From: Petrolisthes cinctipes
Lineage: Eukaryota; Arthropoda; Malacostraca; Decapoda; Porcellanidae
DNA length: 64,000 nt
Assembly: GCA_033782935.1 (NCBI GenBank)
Contig: JAWQEG010000634.1
Span: forward strand, 353,501 to 417,500
Reading direction: 5' to 3'
The notes beneath the pieces were generated by a model, which worked only from the letters and a program-made list of their open reading frames with translations, did not search any database and had not been told where the DNA came from. The position numbers were made by a program, and so were the translations under genes. Below, in pieces: positions 43,701-55,700 of the stretch (the stretch's first letter is position 1; every line of letters starts with the position of its first letter).

Positions 43701-46700
43701 ACCATTGAGTCGCTTCGAGGCTGTAATTTGAAAAACCAGGTTTGGGACTATCAGAAGAGAACTGGAGTTTGCAACACTGATTGTAACAGCCAGATCTGTG
43801 GCAGACTGTACCTGAGTGTGTGTACCTGTGTGTGTGTACATAAGTTTGTGTTCTTACCTATTTGAATCTATTACAGTAGGTTCGCCTATTGAGCATTTTC
43901 TCCACGAGTGATTCATCTTATTCGCGAAGAACCCCATATCAGCACCTTTTATTATCTTATGCGCAATGTTTCCACAGAAAACGTTATTGTAGCCAAGAGT
44001 GGCCCAAATCCCCAGCCGTTCCCTGAAGAGCATCTAAATCCGGTTTCCACGTGACACTAGCCGCTCCCTTTGTCCCCCAAACCCACGCTACAAGCCTACA
44101 AACAGCCACTCCCCCCAGACACCACACACACACACCCTGACACACGCACATACGCTTCTCCACACACACACTCTGTAGCTCTATAAATTTACTGTATCAC
44201 CTTAATGATCATTACATAGTCAATAGGCGTTAAGTCCAAATAACAAACAGAACAAACGCTCCCCCCAGCTGGTTTCTCCCTCTCCCTCACATCCATTATT
44301 GCCGACTTGTTGCCCCCAAACCTACACCCTACCAACCAACACCTGCCTTCACTATGTCAAAGTGGGGGAGGGTTGGGGTGGCTGGAGTATGGGGTGGTCT
44401 CAGCTTATTCCAACAGTCCACATGATTGTGATGTAGTTTCAGGGGATAGCCTTTTCAACGGCCCCCCTGTCTTCTTCCTTTTCTTTCTTTGTGTTGCTGA
44501 TTTCTTAGTTATAGTTTTCCCTTATGTTTTCTCTTATTTTCCACATATTATATTTCTTTGATCTTTTCTATCTCTTCTTGGCTGTCGATTTCAAATATAA
44601 CATTTCCTAGGCTACAGTCAGTGTTACTACAATCAATTCCTTATTTCTTGCACAGGCCTTTCCAGTGTTATCATAGCCATGGCTGTATATAGCCCATGTA
44701 GGCTATTATGCAGACTGTGAGGAGTTGTGATGGTGTTTCTACTCTTGACTGGCTAATAGCTAAGTCGTGCCAATAACCCAGCAATCAATCTGATAGAGCG
44801 GCATCTTTCTATCTTCATTATGTCTTCAGTTATGTCCGCCCTTGATTTTGAAGGGTTTAAGGACGAAGTGAATGAGAATGCAGTGCTGCTAGTGGGAGTG
44901 GTGGTGTGGTGGAGAGTGAGGGTAGTAGTGGTGTGGTGACGACTGGTGAGTGAGGGTAGTAGTGGTGTGGTGACGACTGGCGGGTGAGGGTAGTGGCACG
45001 ACCATGTTATACTGTCACAGCCACCTTGGAACCCCATCTCACACTTCTAGTGTGCTTTTGTAATGCTATTTATTTGGTATCAACTTATATTCATTGCTAC
45101 TATCTAACTATCTATCTATAGCACTGACGCCTCGTTCCCTCCGGGAACTCCCTCCAAGGGGGTGGCCACGGCAGAAGTGTCACCAGTTTTCCCTGTTCCA
45201 ACACTCCCTCCTTACTTGGTCAAGCCCTACTCTGCCCCTCACATTTCTCTCCTTTACATACTCTTCCACTCTGTTCTGCCATCTAACTGGAGGTCTGCCT
45301 CTCACACCAGGTCACACAACTTCAATTCCATACACCTTCTTTACAAATTCCTCACTTTGCATTCTCTCTACATGTCCAAACCACTCCACACTCAATACCA
45401 ATTGCCTTCTCACTCATACCACATCTCTCATACACACTTTCATTTCTTTCTCCATCCCACCTAGACACTCCACATGCTCCTCTCAAGTAACTCATTTCCA
45501 CAGCAACTATTCTAGACTGATGAGCCCTACTCCATGTCCATGTCTCTGATGCATATGTCAGTGTTGGCAGGATTATACTATTTCTCAGTCCCCTTTTCAC
45601 CTCCATAATCCTTTCCAATGATCCTATGACCTGTCTACCCCTCATTGCTCTCTCCCTAATTTCTCCTAACATACTTCCATGTTTACACAGAACTGTACCC
45701 AGGTACTTAAACTCCTTCACTTCCTCCATCCTCTCACCCCTCAGAGTTATCTCACACTTAGTCCCAGTTGGTACTCCCACTCTGTAAGGTGTAGCAAAGT
45801 CAATCACTTCAGTTTCTGCTTTCTTAAACACCATCACTTTACTTTTACCAACATTCACCTTCAATTTCCTTCATTCACACACAGACTGAAACTCCCTCTA
45901 CCCGCACACATGCTGTTGCCTCTGCATAAAAGGCCTCAATGCCTTTCAGCAAAGACCCCCCCAACACCATTAATTCTCAACATCTCTGACATAGCTTTCC
46001 TATCAACCCTATCGTATGCCTTCTCCAAGTCCATGAAGGCAGCATACAACTTTCTACCCTTCCCAATATACTTCTCCACTATTGATTTTAATGCAAATAT
46101 TTGGTCCACACATCCTCTACCGTTTCTGGACCCTCCCTGCTCCTCACTAACTTTATTCCCTGTTACTTCAATCAGTCTCTCAGTACACAGAGAAGATATT
46201 TTCCCCTATAGCTACCACACTCCTTCTTACTCCCCTTCCCCTTATACAAAGGTACAATTATGGCTCTCCTCCAATCCTCTGGCACCTCTCCCTGCCTCCA
46301 GGCCAATGTGCATATAAGCAACATCCACTCCACCACCACTTCCCCCCCACACTTTAACATTTCAGCAGTTATCCCATCCACCCCAGGTGCCTTCCCTATC
46401 TTCAACTTTCCTATTGCTTTCCTAACCTCTTCCCTACCTAGTTCTCCCTGTACATCCTGTCGTCTACCACCTGCCTCCATCCCCATGCATGTCACCACCG
46501 CCTCCCCTCCCGTCCCCTCATTCATCAGACCATCAAAATGTCTCTTCCACACTTCTTTCACTTCCTCACTTCCACTCACAGTAACTCCATCCTCTCTCTT
46601 CACTCTCACGCTGCCAGACTCTCCTTCTCTTCTTTCTCTTTTAACCTCCTTCCAGAATAATTTCTTGTGCTCTTTAAACTTTTCACTCAGTTTCCTACCA

Positions 46701-49700
46701 AACTCCTCATCCACTCTCCTTTTACTCTCACTCACCATCCTTTTCACTTGTCTCTTACATACATTGTATTCTCTCTTCCACCTCTCTTTCACTTCTTCTG
46801 ACACATTCCTCTGTAATGTTCTCCTATATGCCTTCCTTTTCTTTTCTACAGCATCTTTCACTTCTTCTGACCACCAAGCACTCCCTTTCTTGCCCCCCTT
46901 CTGTGTCTTGTATCCCACTACCTCTGCTGCTGTCCTCATTACTATTGTTTTAAACATTTCATACACATCATTCACTCCCACTCCCTCCCCTTTACTCAGC
47001 CTTGCATCCTCCAGCACCTCACCCACCCTCCTCTTATAATACCTCTCTATGACTTATAATCAAATCACAATGACCAAATACTGTACTGTACCCTGAATAT
47101 TGGCATATAACACCTCTGTAAATTGTCAATTTGAGGCAGTGGCCACCCATAAGTAATTTTCCCCATATAAACATGTATTCGCCCAAATAGACACGCAAAA
47201 TATGAACCTACTATACTCTATGTACTTTTGTACATCTGTGTGTGTGTAAGTTTTTGACACACCACTTTTTTTCTATCTTTTCTTTTTCTGTGTATACCCG
47301 AGAGTGTGTGTGTGTGTGTGTACCTGATGGTGAGCGTGGCAGTGGAGTGCTGGGATGAGAGTGTGTGTTGTCATCCAGCTGGGCCAAATCCATCCTTGTG
47401 TCATCAATCAGACCACCCTCGGCCATCTGTGCAAGACCACCTGGATGAAAATTGGTCACAAATAGGTTAGGTTAGGTCACGATCATGTTACAGATAGGTT
47501 AGGTTAGGTCATAATTAGATCACAGATTGGGTAGGTCAGGTTAGATCACAATTCGGTCACAGATAGTTAAGGTTAGGTCACAATCAGGATACAGATAGCT
47601 TAGGTTAGGTTGGTTAAGTTTGTTCGGTTTGGTTTGGTTTGGTTTGGTTTGGGTTGGGTTAGTTTGATTTGGTTTGGTTAGGTTTTGTTTGGTTTAGGTT
47701 ACAAATAGGTCACAGATAGGTTAGGTTACAAATAGGTCACAGATAGGTTAGGTCACAATTAGGTCACACAGGTTAGGTTGGGTTTGGTTAGTTCAAAATT
47801 AGGTCACATAGGTTAGGTTAGAATGGGTTAGCTTAGGTTATGTTTGGTTAGGTTACATATAGGTCACAGATAGGTTAGGTTTGGTTAGGTTAGGTTAGGT
47901 TGGGTTAGGTTGAGGTGCGGTGATGTTAGGTTGTGTTGAATTAGGATACAGTCCATTCCGTTAAGAAAATCGGCTCTGATTTGTGCGAACACATCCATAG
48001 AGGTGGCATTCCTGCTACTGTTCGGAGGGCGTATGATTTGTTTATATTCTCACCAAGCATTCAACCTTCAAAAAATATTTATATTTCTTCACTTAGCTCA
48101 CCTATTACATAAGCTAGGGTAATTTAGTTTATATCATTGGATTAAGCAATAATTGTACGACTATAATACAATTATTAAAACTTTGGAGGGTAAAAAATAA
48201 AGTAATTACAGCGAGTACAAGTCAGAGAATATAATCTTAGGTTTATACAAGGTTTTACTTATCATTGGTATTTGCAGCAATTATGAAAGTAATTTTAGAA
48301 TAAAACATATGCTCTAGTACACAAAACTCTCTTGAATACGATGGTCCCTTCAGATTTTATGTAAAAAGCACTATGGGAGAGAAATGGATGGATCTGTATG
48401 GATATGTTGCATCGTCTTAACATGCCGACATGACTTGGTGCTTGGTGGAGGGGGAGAGAGGGAGGAAGGGGGAGGTGGATAAAGTTGCCAAGTACCACCA
48501 ACATGAATGTAATGATTATTGTTAGTATTTGGAGGGATATCATCTAATAATGCTTACTTGTATCCACTTTAAGTACTCTGCAATAGTATCAGCTTGAGAT
48601 AATTGGCATATATTATATAGCAGTCCGGATTGTTAAGTCACTGGCGGAATAAAGGTGGGATGAACCAATAAGGAGGCTGTACAAATTGGCGTAAATTCAA
48701 TCGACCATTTTGTCAGTGGAGTTTGGTAATAATATATGGCAAATATTTCAAGCTGATGTTATTACAGAGTGCTTAAAGTGTATACAGGTAAGCATTATTA
48801 GATGATATCCCTCCAAATACTAACAATAATAATTACATTTTTTACCCTCCAAAGTTTTAATAATTGTATTATAGTTGTACAATTATTGCTTAATCCAATG
48901 ATATAAACTAAATTACCCTAGCTTATGTAATAGGTGAGCTAAGTGAAGAAATATAAATATTTTTTGAATAGTAGCAGGAGTGCCACCTGTATCGATGTGT
49001 TCTCACTAATCGGAGCCAATTTTCCTATTGGAATGGACTATAGATTGTGTTGTATTGGGTTAGGTAAGGTTATGTTGTGTTTGGTTAGGTTACAAATAGG
49101 TTAATATCTATACTATAAATGGCAAACCGTCTCTGTCCTCTTATAACTTGAAAACGGTTACACCTACATCTAAAACCCATATATATTCTGAATCACCATC
49201 GCCAGGCGCAGGTTTTGGTATGACGTAACATGACGTAACTCGACGTAACGGTTTAACTCCCAAAACTATATATTCTGAGTCAGCACCACCGGCAAAGGTT
49301 TTTATGACGTAATATGATGTAAAAATTACGTTAAAATGTCAAATATTCTATTTACCGGTTCGAGCTGCTAATATCGCGCGCCTAATGTACCGCTCGAACA
49401 GAAGCTTGAACCGATTTTTTCCATTCGAGCCGTGTGCCAAATGTACAGCCATGGCTGATAGTGCTGGACCAGGGTCCAAGGAGTGTTGGAGAGTAACTGA
49501 ACAGAATTCGAACAAGTGAATTTTCCAAACCATTCTCTACGTTGAGAGAGGGTTAGAAGACTCACTTTTTCAAACTCTGTTCAGTTGCTCTCCAACACTC
49601 CTTGAACCCTGGTCCAGCACCATCAGCCATGGCTGTACGTATGGCAACTGGCAAGCGGCCTGAGATTGCGGAATATTTTTAACTAACACAACAAGACTGA

Positions 49701-52700
49701 ATGCTTTCACATATTATAAAGTTAATATTGACTATTTCTAAACTCCAGAGTGCATCTTTCCCGGGCAACGCCGGGTACCTCCGCTAATAGTTAATAAATG
49801 AGACAGTTGAGAGTTAAAGAGTGTGAAAAAATGATAACACACACACACAAGACGAGAGAGAGTTAAAGAATGTGTATGAAATGATGAGAACACACACACA
49901 GAAACAGTCATCACAGGTAAAGGGAACACACACACACGAGAAAGAAAGAGAAAAAAATTCAAAAAGATAAGAACACACACACAAGATGAGAAAGAGAGAG
50001 TTAAAAAACATGCAAGTGAAAAATTATACTAACTTGTATGTGGTGGGTTGGAAAGGTCGGGGCTGGAGCGGAACACGAACCCGGTCGAGGGCACGTGAGG
50101 CGAGGCGCCGGGGTCAGGGAAAGGGTCGCCTCGTCGAGGCGGGAACAATGTCGGGGTGGAGGGGACTATGCTGTCGTCACCCCCGGCCTCCTCGTACTGG
50201 GGCAGCTGGGTGAAAGGCGGGAGGGCTTGTTGTCGTTGTTGTTGCTGCTGTTGCTGTTGTCGACCACAGGCTGTCCTATGGTCTTGTCTGGGATTTGGTC
50301 TGGGTACCGTCATTAGTCTTGTTGTTGTTGTTGTTGTTGTGCTTGATGTTGTTGTTGTTGTTGTGCTTGATGATGAAGGTTGACTACTGGTTCCTGGTGA
50401 TGGTTGGGGTTGACTTTCACCAACACCGCTGTTGGGTACTTGTGGTGTTGCCTCTGCTTCCGCTTCTTCCGCTTCTGCTTCGGCATTGCCCATGTCTTCC
50501 TCTTCCTCTTCGTCGTCGTCTTCTTCTGCCTCCCCTTCTTCCGCCTCCATTTCATGGGTGCTGTCGTCATGTTCCATTCCCTCCTCATCTTCTTCGTCGT
50601 CGTCATCGTCTTCATCGTCGTCCGAGTCAACAGCCTGGATGTCCTCATCGTCGTCCTCATCATCATCGACGTTGTGTTGGTCGTGGTATTCCTGATCGTC
50701 GTCAGAGTCCAACAGAATCACCTCATCATCATCATCATCATCATCATCATCGTCATTGTTGTTGTTGTTCTGCTGCTGGTCAGAGTGGGATGAAGACGGC
50801 CCTGGTTCTTGGCTCAAATTGGGGTCGTGTTCGGGTCGGCAGCGCTTGCTGACCTGACCCGTGTTGGTCACCGCCTCTGACGAGTCCAGGGGCCTCTTGT
50901 GAGCCCGACCTGGACCAGAACCTGAAGTTGAAGCAGGTGTTGTTGTCTGATGGTCTTGTTGTGAGCTGAGCGGACTTACCAACGCGATGGCTTGTGACAC
51001 TAAGGCATCGGCAGTACACACTTCATGAATACCACTATCCACAACCATTGCTACTCTAGAGCTCTGTGGTGGGGTTGTAGTTGTTGTTGTTGTACCTTTG
51101 TTATTATTACCTATTGCTGTGGAGGTACTACTAGCAGGGGTACCTTGTTGTTGTTGTTGTGAGGTTGTAGTAGTGGTGGTGGTGGTGGTAGTAGTATTAG
51201 TAGAAGCAGACTGATGTGCTTGTAGTTGTTGTTGTGTTGTTGCAATGGATGATGATGTTGCAGCTGCTGTTTGCAATACAGTGGATTGCTTACTTGTTGT
51301 TGTTTGTTGTGTAGCAGTTGTATTAGCAGGGGCTGTTGTTGTTGTTGTTGTTGTTGGTGGTGGTTGTTGTTGTTGTGTTGTTGTTGGTTGTGAAGTGGTG
51401 ATGGAGGAAAGGGAGGGAGGTGTAGCAGAGGTGGAGTGTAGGGAAGGTGTTGCATTGGATGTAGTGAGGGACACAGAGGTCGGCGTGGGTGATACAGTGG
51501 CAGTGAGTGTAGAGGCGGGTGTAGGTGTTGATATGGCGGGTGTAGGTGTTGATATGGCGGGTGTAGGTGTTGATATGGCAGGTGTAGGTGTTGATATGGC
51601 AGGTGTAGGTGTTGATATAGCGGGTGTAGGTGTTGATATAGTGGGTGTAGGTGTTGATATAGCAGGTGTAGGTGTTGATATAGCAGGTGTAGGTGTTGAT
51701 ATGGCAGGTGTAGGTGTTGATATAGCGGGTGTAGATATAGCCGGTGTAGATATAGCAAGTGTAAGTGTAGTGGGTGTAGGTGTTGATATAGCAGGTGTAT
51801 GTGTAGTGGGTGTAGGTGTGGCGGGTGTAGGTGTGGCGGGTGTAGGTGTGGCGGGTGTAGGTGTGGTGGGTGTAGGTGTGGCGGGTGAGGGTGTAGGTGT
51901 AGCAGGTGTAGGTGTAGGTGTAGCAGGTGTAGGTGTAACAGTAGTAGGTGTAGGTGTAGCGGGTGTAGGTGTAACAGTAGCCTGGGGAAGGGTTACTGTA
52001 GATGAGACCAAACCATCACTGTGGGTCTCTAGGGGGGGCACTACTACCACAGTAGAGGAACCCTGGGATGTGGCCCCGGGGCCCAAAGGAGGGGCCATGG
52101 GTCGTATGCTGGCCGTGGGTATGGCCCGTGATGGGGGGACAACCTGTGTGGCTGCCTGGCATCGGGGAGAGGCTGCCCCGGACACCCCCCCTGGGGCACT
52201 CATTGGTTTGATATTAGCCGTGGGGGGGGGCTCAAAGCTGTCCCTCTTGTCTGAGGCGGCACTGGCGGGCGTTTTGTTCACCCCGGCTGTGTGTTTTTGT
52301 ATGTTTTCCAATTGTCGTTGTTGCATGTGCAGCTTCTTGTTGAGTGAGTCCATCTCATGTGTCAGTTGTTCCTTTTCTCTCTCCAGCTGTGTGATGCGAC
52401 CCTCGTACTCAGCCTTCTTGCTCTGCATCTCCTCTGTGTGAATGTGTGTGTGTGTGTGATTAATTAAAAGGACCCCTGTGATGTTCTCAGATAATTGGAG
52501 GTAAATAGAGTCCTCCAGACATTGCCACAAAGCACACACACAAGGCTGCTCTGCATCTCCTCTGTGTGTGTGTGTACCGATTAATTAAAGGGACCCTCTA
52601 TGATAGTCAGATAATTGGAGGGAAAATTATGTATAAATGCATGAATGTACAAATGAATGAATGAATGCATAAATTCATAATGTATAAATGAATAAATGTA

Positions 52701-55700
52701 TTAATGTATAAATGAATAAATGTATTAATGTATAAATGAATGAATGCATTAATATATAAATGAATGAATGTATTAATGGATAAATGAATGAATGCATAAA
52801 TGTATAAATGAATGAATGCATTAATGTGTAAATGAATTAATGCATTAAAGTGTAAATGAATGAATGCATTAATGCATAGAAGAATACAAACAATAATTGA
52901 AAAATGTGATTGCAATGAAAAATGTGAAAATAAATATATATATTTAATTAATAAATAAAGCAATAAATAAGAAAATAAATAAAATAATCCAATAAATAAA
53001 TTATATACAGTATAATAAATTTCCAATACCTATCCCCTTAATGAATCAAGCTGTGTTTGTTTACATTGTGGTAGATAAATACATAAATAATAAATATATA
53101 CATAAAGCAAGAAACCAATAAATAAACAAAAAAGTACATAAACCAACAAATAAATAAATAAATGAATAAATAAACAAACAAATAAAACAACCAATATAAT
53201 CCAATAAATAAAGGAATAAACCAATAAAAAATGGATCAATTTTGCCCGTGTACCGAGCCTCTTGGAGAATTGAGCTGTGTGTTTTTATGTTGTGGTAGAC
53301 AAATACATAAATAAATAATATATAAATTTTTTTCCCTTACCGAGCCTCTTGGTGAGTTGAGCTGTGTGTTTGTTTACATTGTGTTTGAGTTGTGCTGTTG
53401 TGTTCTTGGCGACGGTCAGCTCCTGGGTTCTCCTCTCAAGTTCCTGGGTCTTACTCTCAAGCTCCGACTCCAGCTTGGACAACTCCGCATCCTTCTGCGG
53501 AAACCAGAACACTCAGGGATCGAATCGTCTCCGATTCCTCCAAACTATATCATGAAACAGATCAGCACTGTTTGTACAATTGAGTGTGTCTGCTTTCTGG
53601 TATAGTTTGGAGGATTCAGTAGCCTTCCAATTTACCGTCATGAGAATTTCCTCCTTAATTAAAGGGGGTAGTAGAGTTGGTGGTAAATATGGAGCAACCT
53701 TTTAACTGATTCCTCCAAACTATTCCAAACAATGTCAGGATGTCATTATATTTATTCTTTGGTCCTGTTGTTTCCTGGCATACTTTGGAGGAACCAAAGT
53801 GCTCCAATGTACCAAAAGCTTGGAAATACATACATATATACCACCTCAAGGGGAGTACATACATACAATGAAGCCTCACTATCTCTGGTCAATTGGGGGG
53901 AAACCCATGTCGCGTTATCCGAAGATCCAATAAATAACAGAGGGTTTAATTTTGATGCGTAAGTGTGGGCGAATGAACATCCACCCTCAAAACTACATGT
54001 GCTTTCACTCATATCTCTGGTTCCCATACACAGCTGCAGACACACACAAATACATGACAATAACACAAAAAGAAAAAAAGATGTAATAATGCAGAAGTAT
54101 AACTAATAATGCATATTGACATGAAATACAGTATTAAACAGTAGTCCATTTCTTAAAAATAACACCACACATTCATTGAAAATAAGACAATACTGTAAAT
54201 TATGTTTAATTTGTATGAGATATTGCGCTCCACGCTTCGTCGATGTCATTTGTTCGTATGTTTATGTTTTGGCTGGGAGCGCGAGGAGCAGCAGCTGTGG
54301 CAGCGTTACCCATGTGTGTACTCTATGTAGCCTCCCAAGAATGAAAGTCTCTGCTTTATCCTGCCACACTGATCTATACGCCCAACAAATACTACTACAG
54401 TACTGTACTGTACTTGCACTGTATATATTGTTATACTGCAGTCTATTCATCACAGAATGGATCCTCTGGCACCTCACGTGTCACACGGGAGATTGCTAAA
54501 CTAAGTTCTTCGGTGCTGGGTGTTGTGGTAAGTGAGGAAGTGCGTGAATTGGAGCTGGTATCAATGTAGAGGCTGGGTGAGCAGATGAAATCAACTAAAG
54601 AGGTGGATGGCACTGATGATAATGATGATGTGAATACTGTTGATAACTCGGACAAGGCTCGTTGCCTCTTGCTAAGTGGGGATGACACAGGCTTGAGAAA
54701 GGAAGAAATCTTGGGCTGCACTTGCCTGGCCTGCTTCAGCTGTAAGATCTGCATCCTCAGCATTCTCACAGCCTCATAATGTTGGGCAATAGGTGCTCCT
54801 GTTTTGTCAAGGAGACTGAGGTGGGAGTCACCAGCGTCCATCCCTGTTGCAAGAGATGGGCCAGGAGCAGCTGATTCTTCCTCATCCTCTTTGTTCTCTA
54901 CCTCCCCACACTGAATATCTTGTGCTATCTCCTCATCCGTCATGTGGTAGTAGCCTGGCACACCCAAGTCCTCTTCCACCCACTCAACCAGCTTCTCCTC
55001 CTCTTTCAATTTGTCTTGTCCAGCTTGTGCCAACATGGTAACAGTTTCGAGCATCGGGAAGCCCTCAAACTCATCACAACCAAGTGCAGGAGTCTTGTTA
55101 TTTTTCAGGAGTTTGCACCAGGTATTTCTGAGGGTAGCAAGAGGCACCCCCGCTGCCATGTCTCAGTCCAATTAAAGATGGCATCCTTTATCATATATTT
55201 CTTAAACTCTCCCTCGTCCTCTTCCCCCTCGTGTCTACCTGTCCTCCATCCCATCTTGTCACCACAAGGCACTGGAATAAATAAAAGTTTCTATAATGCC
55301 TCTTACCACTTTCAATGACACCCTGGTGCATGGGCTGAATTACAGATGTCATATTGGGAGGAAGAAACAGGGTCTTGATCCATCCACCTTTGCTACATAG
55401 CTTTGCTGTGGGGTGGGCTGGAGCATTATCAAGTAGGAGAAGTGCCTTCACATTCTCTGGCTAAATCTCATACCTTGCCTGGTGCTTACTGATGGCGAGG
55501 TCGAAGGAGGAGTGGTACCATTCAGTCATAATATAGTGATTAAACCAGTCTGAAGGTGTGCCATGGTACTCCACAGGGAGGCTGTTCATTATATCTTTGA
55601 GGGCCCTTGGTTTCTTGCTCTTCCTCATAATCACTGGCTTGAGTCTTTGTGTGCCATCAGTGTTGGCACAAGCTAGGATAGAGAGACGCTCTTTCATGAT

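Noticed and set aside
43474..43731. S/D/N-rich peptide frame
   Set aside because: Direct translation of a degenerate GACTCC-type simple repeat.
47462..47948. True telomere or chromosome end
   Set aside because: The tract is degenerate, only about 0.5 kb, and lies inside an intron of an intact-looking gene with sequence on both sides.
51245..52441. 398-codon plus-strand open frame rich in GVGVDMAGVG
   Set aside because: It is the antisense of the TPR TP-repeat exon. The minus frame has family motifs and consistent splice sites; this one has neither.
55461..55697. Domesticated Tigger/jerky host gene
   Set aside because: The transposase is split by frameshifts and stops, the third catalytic residue is changed, and TIRs still bound it. 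It looks like a dead transposon, not a conserved gene.
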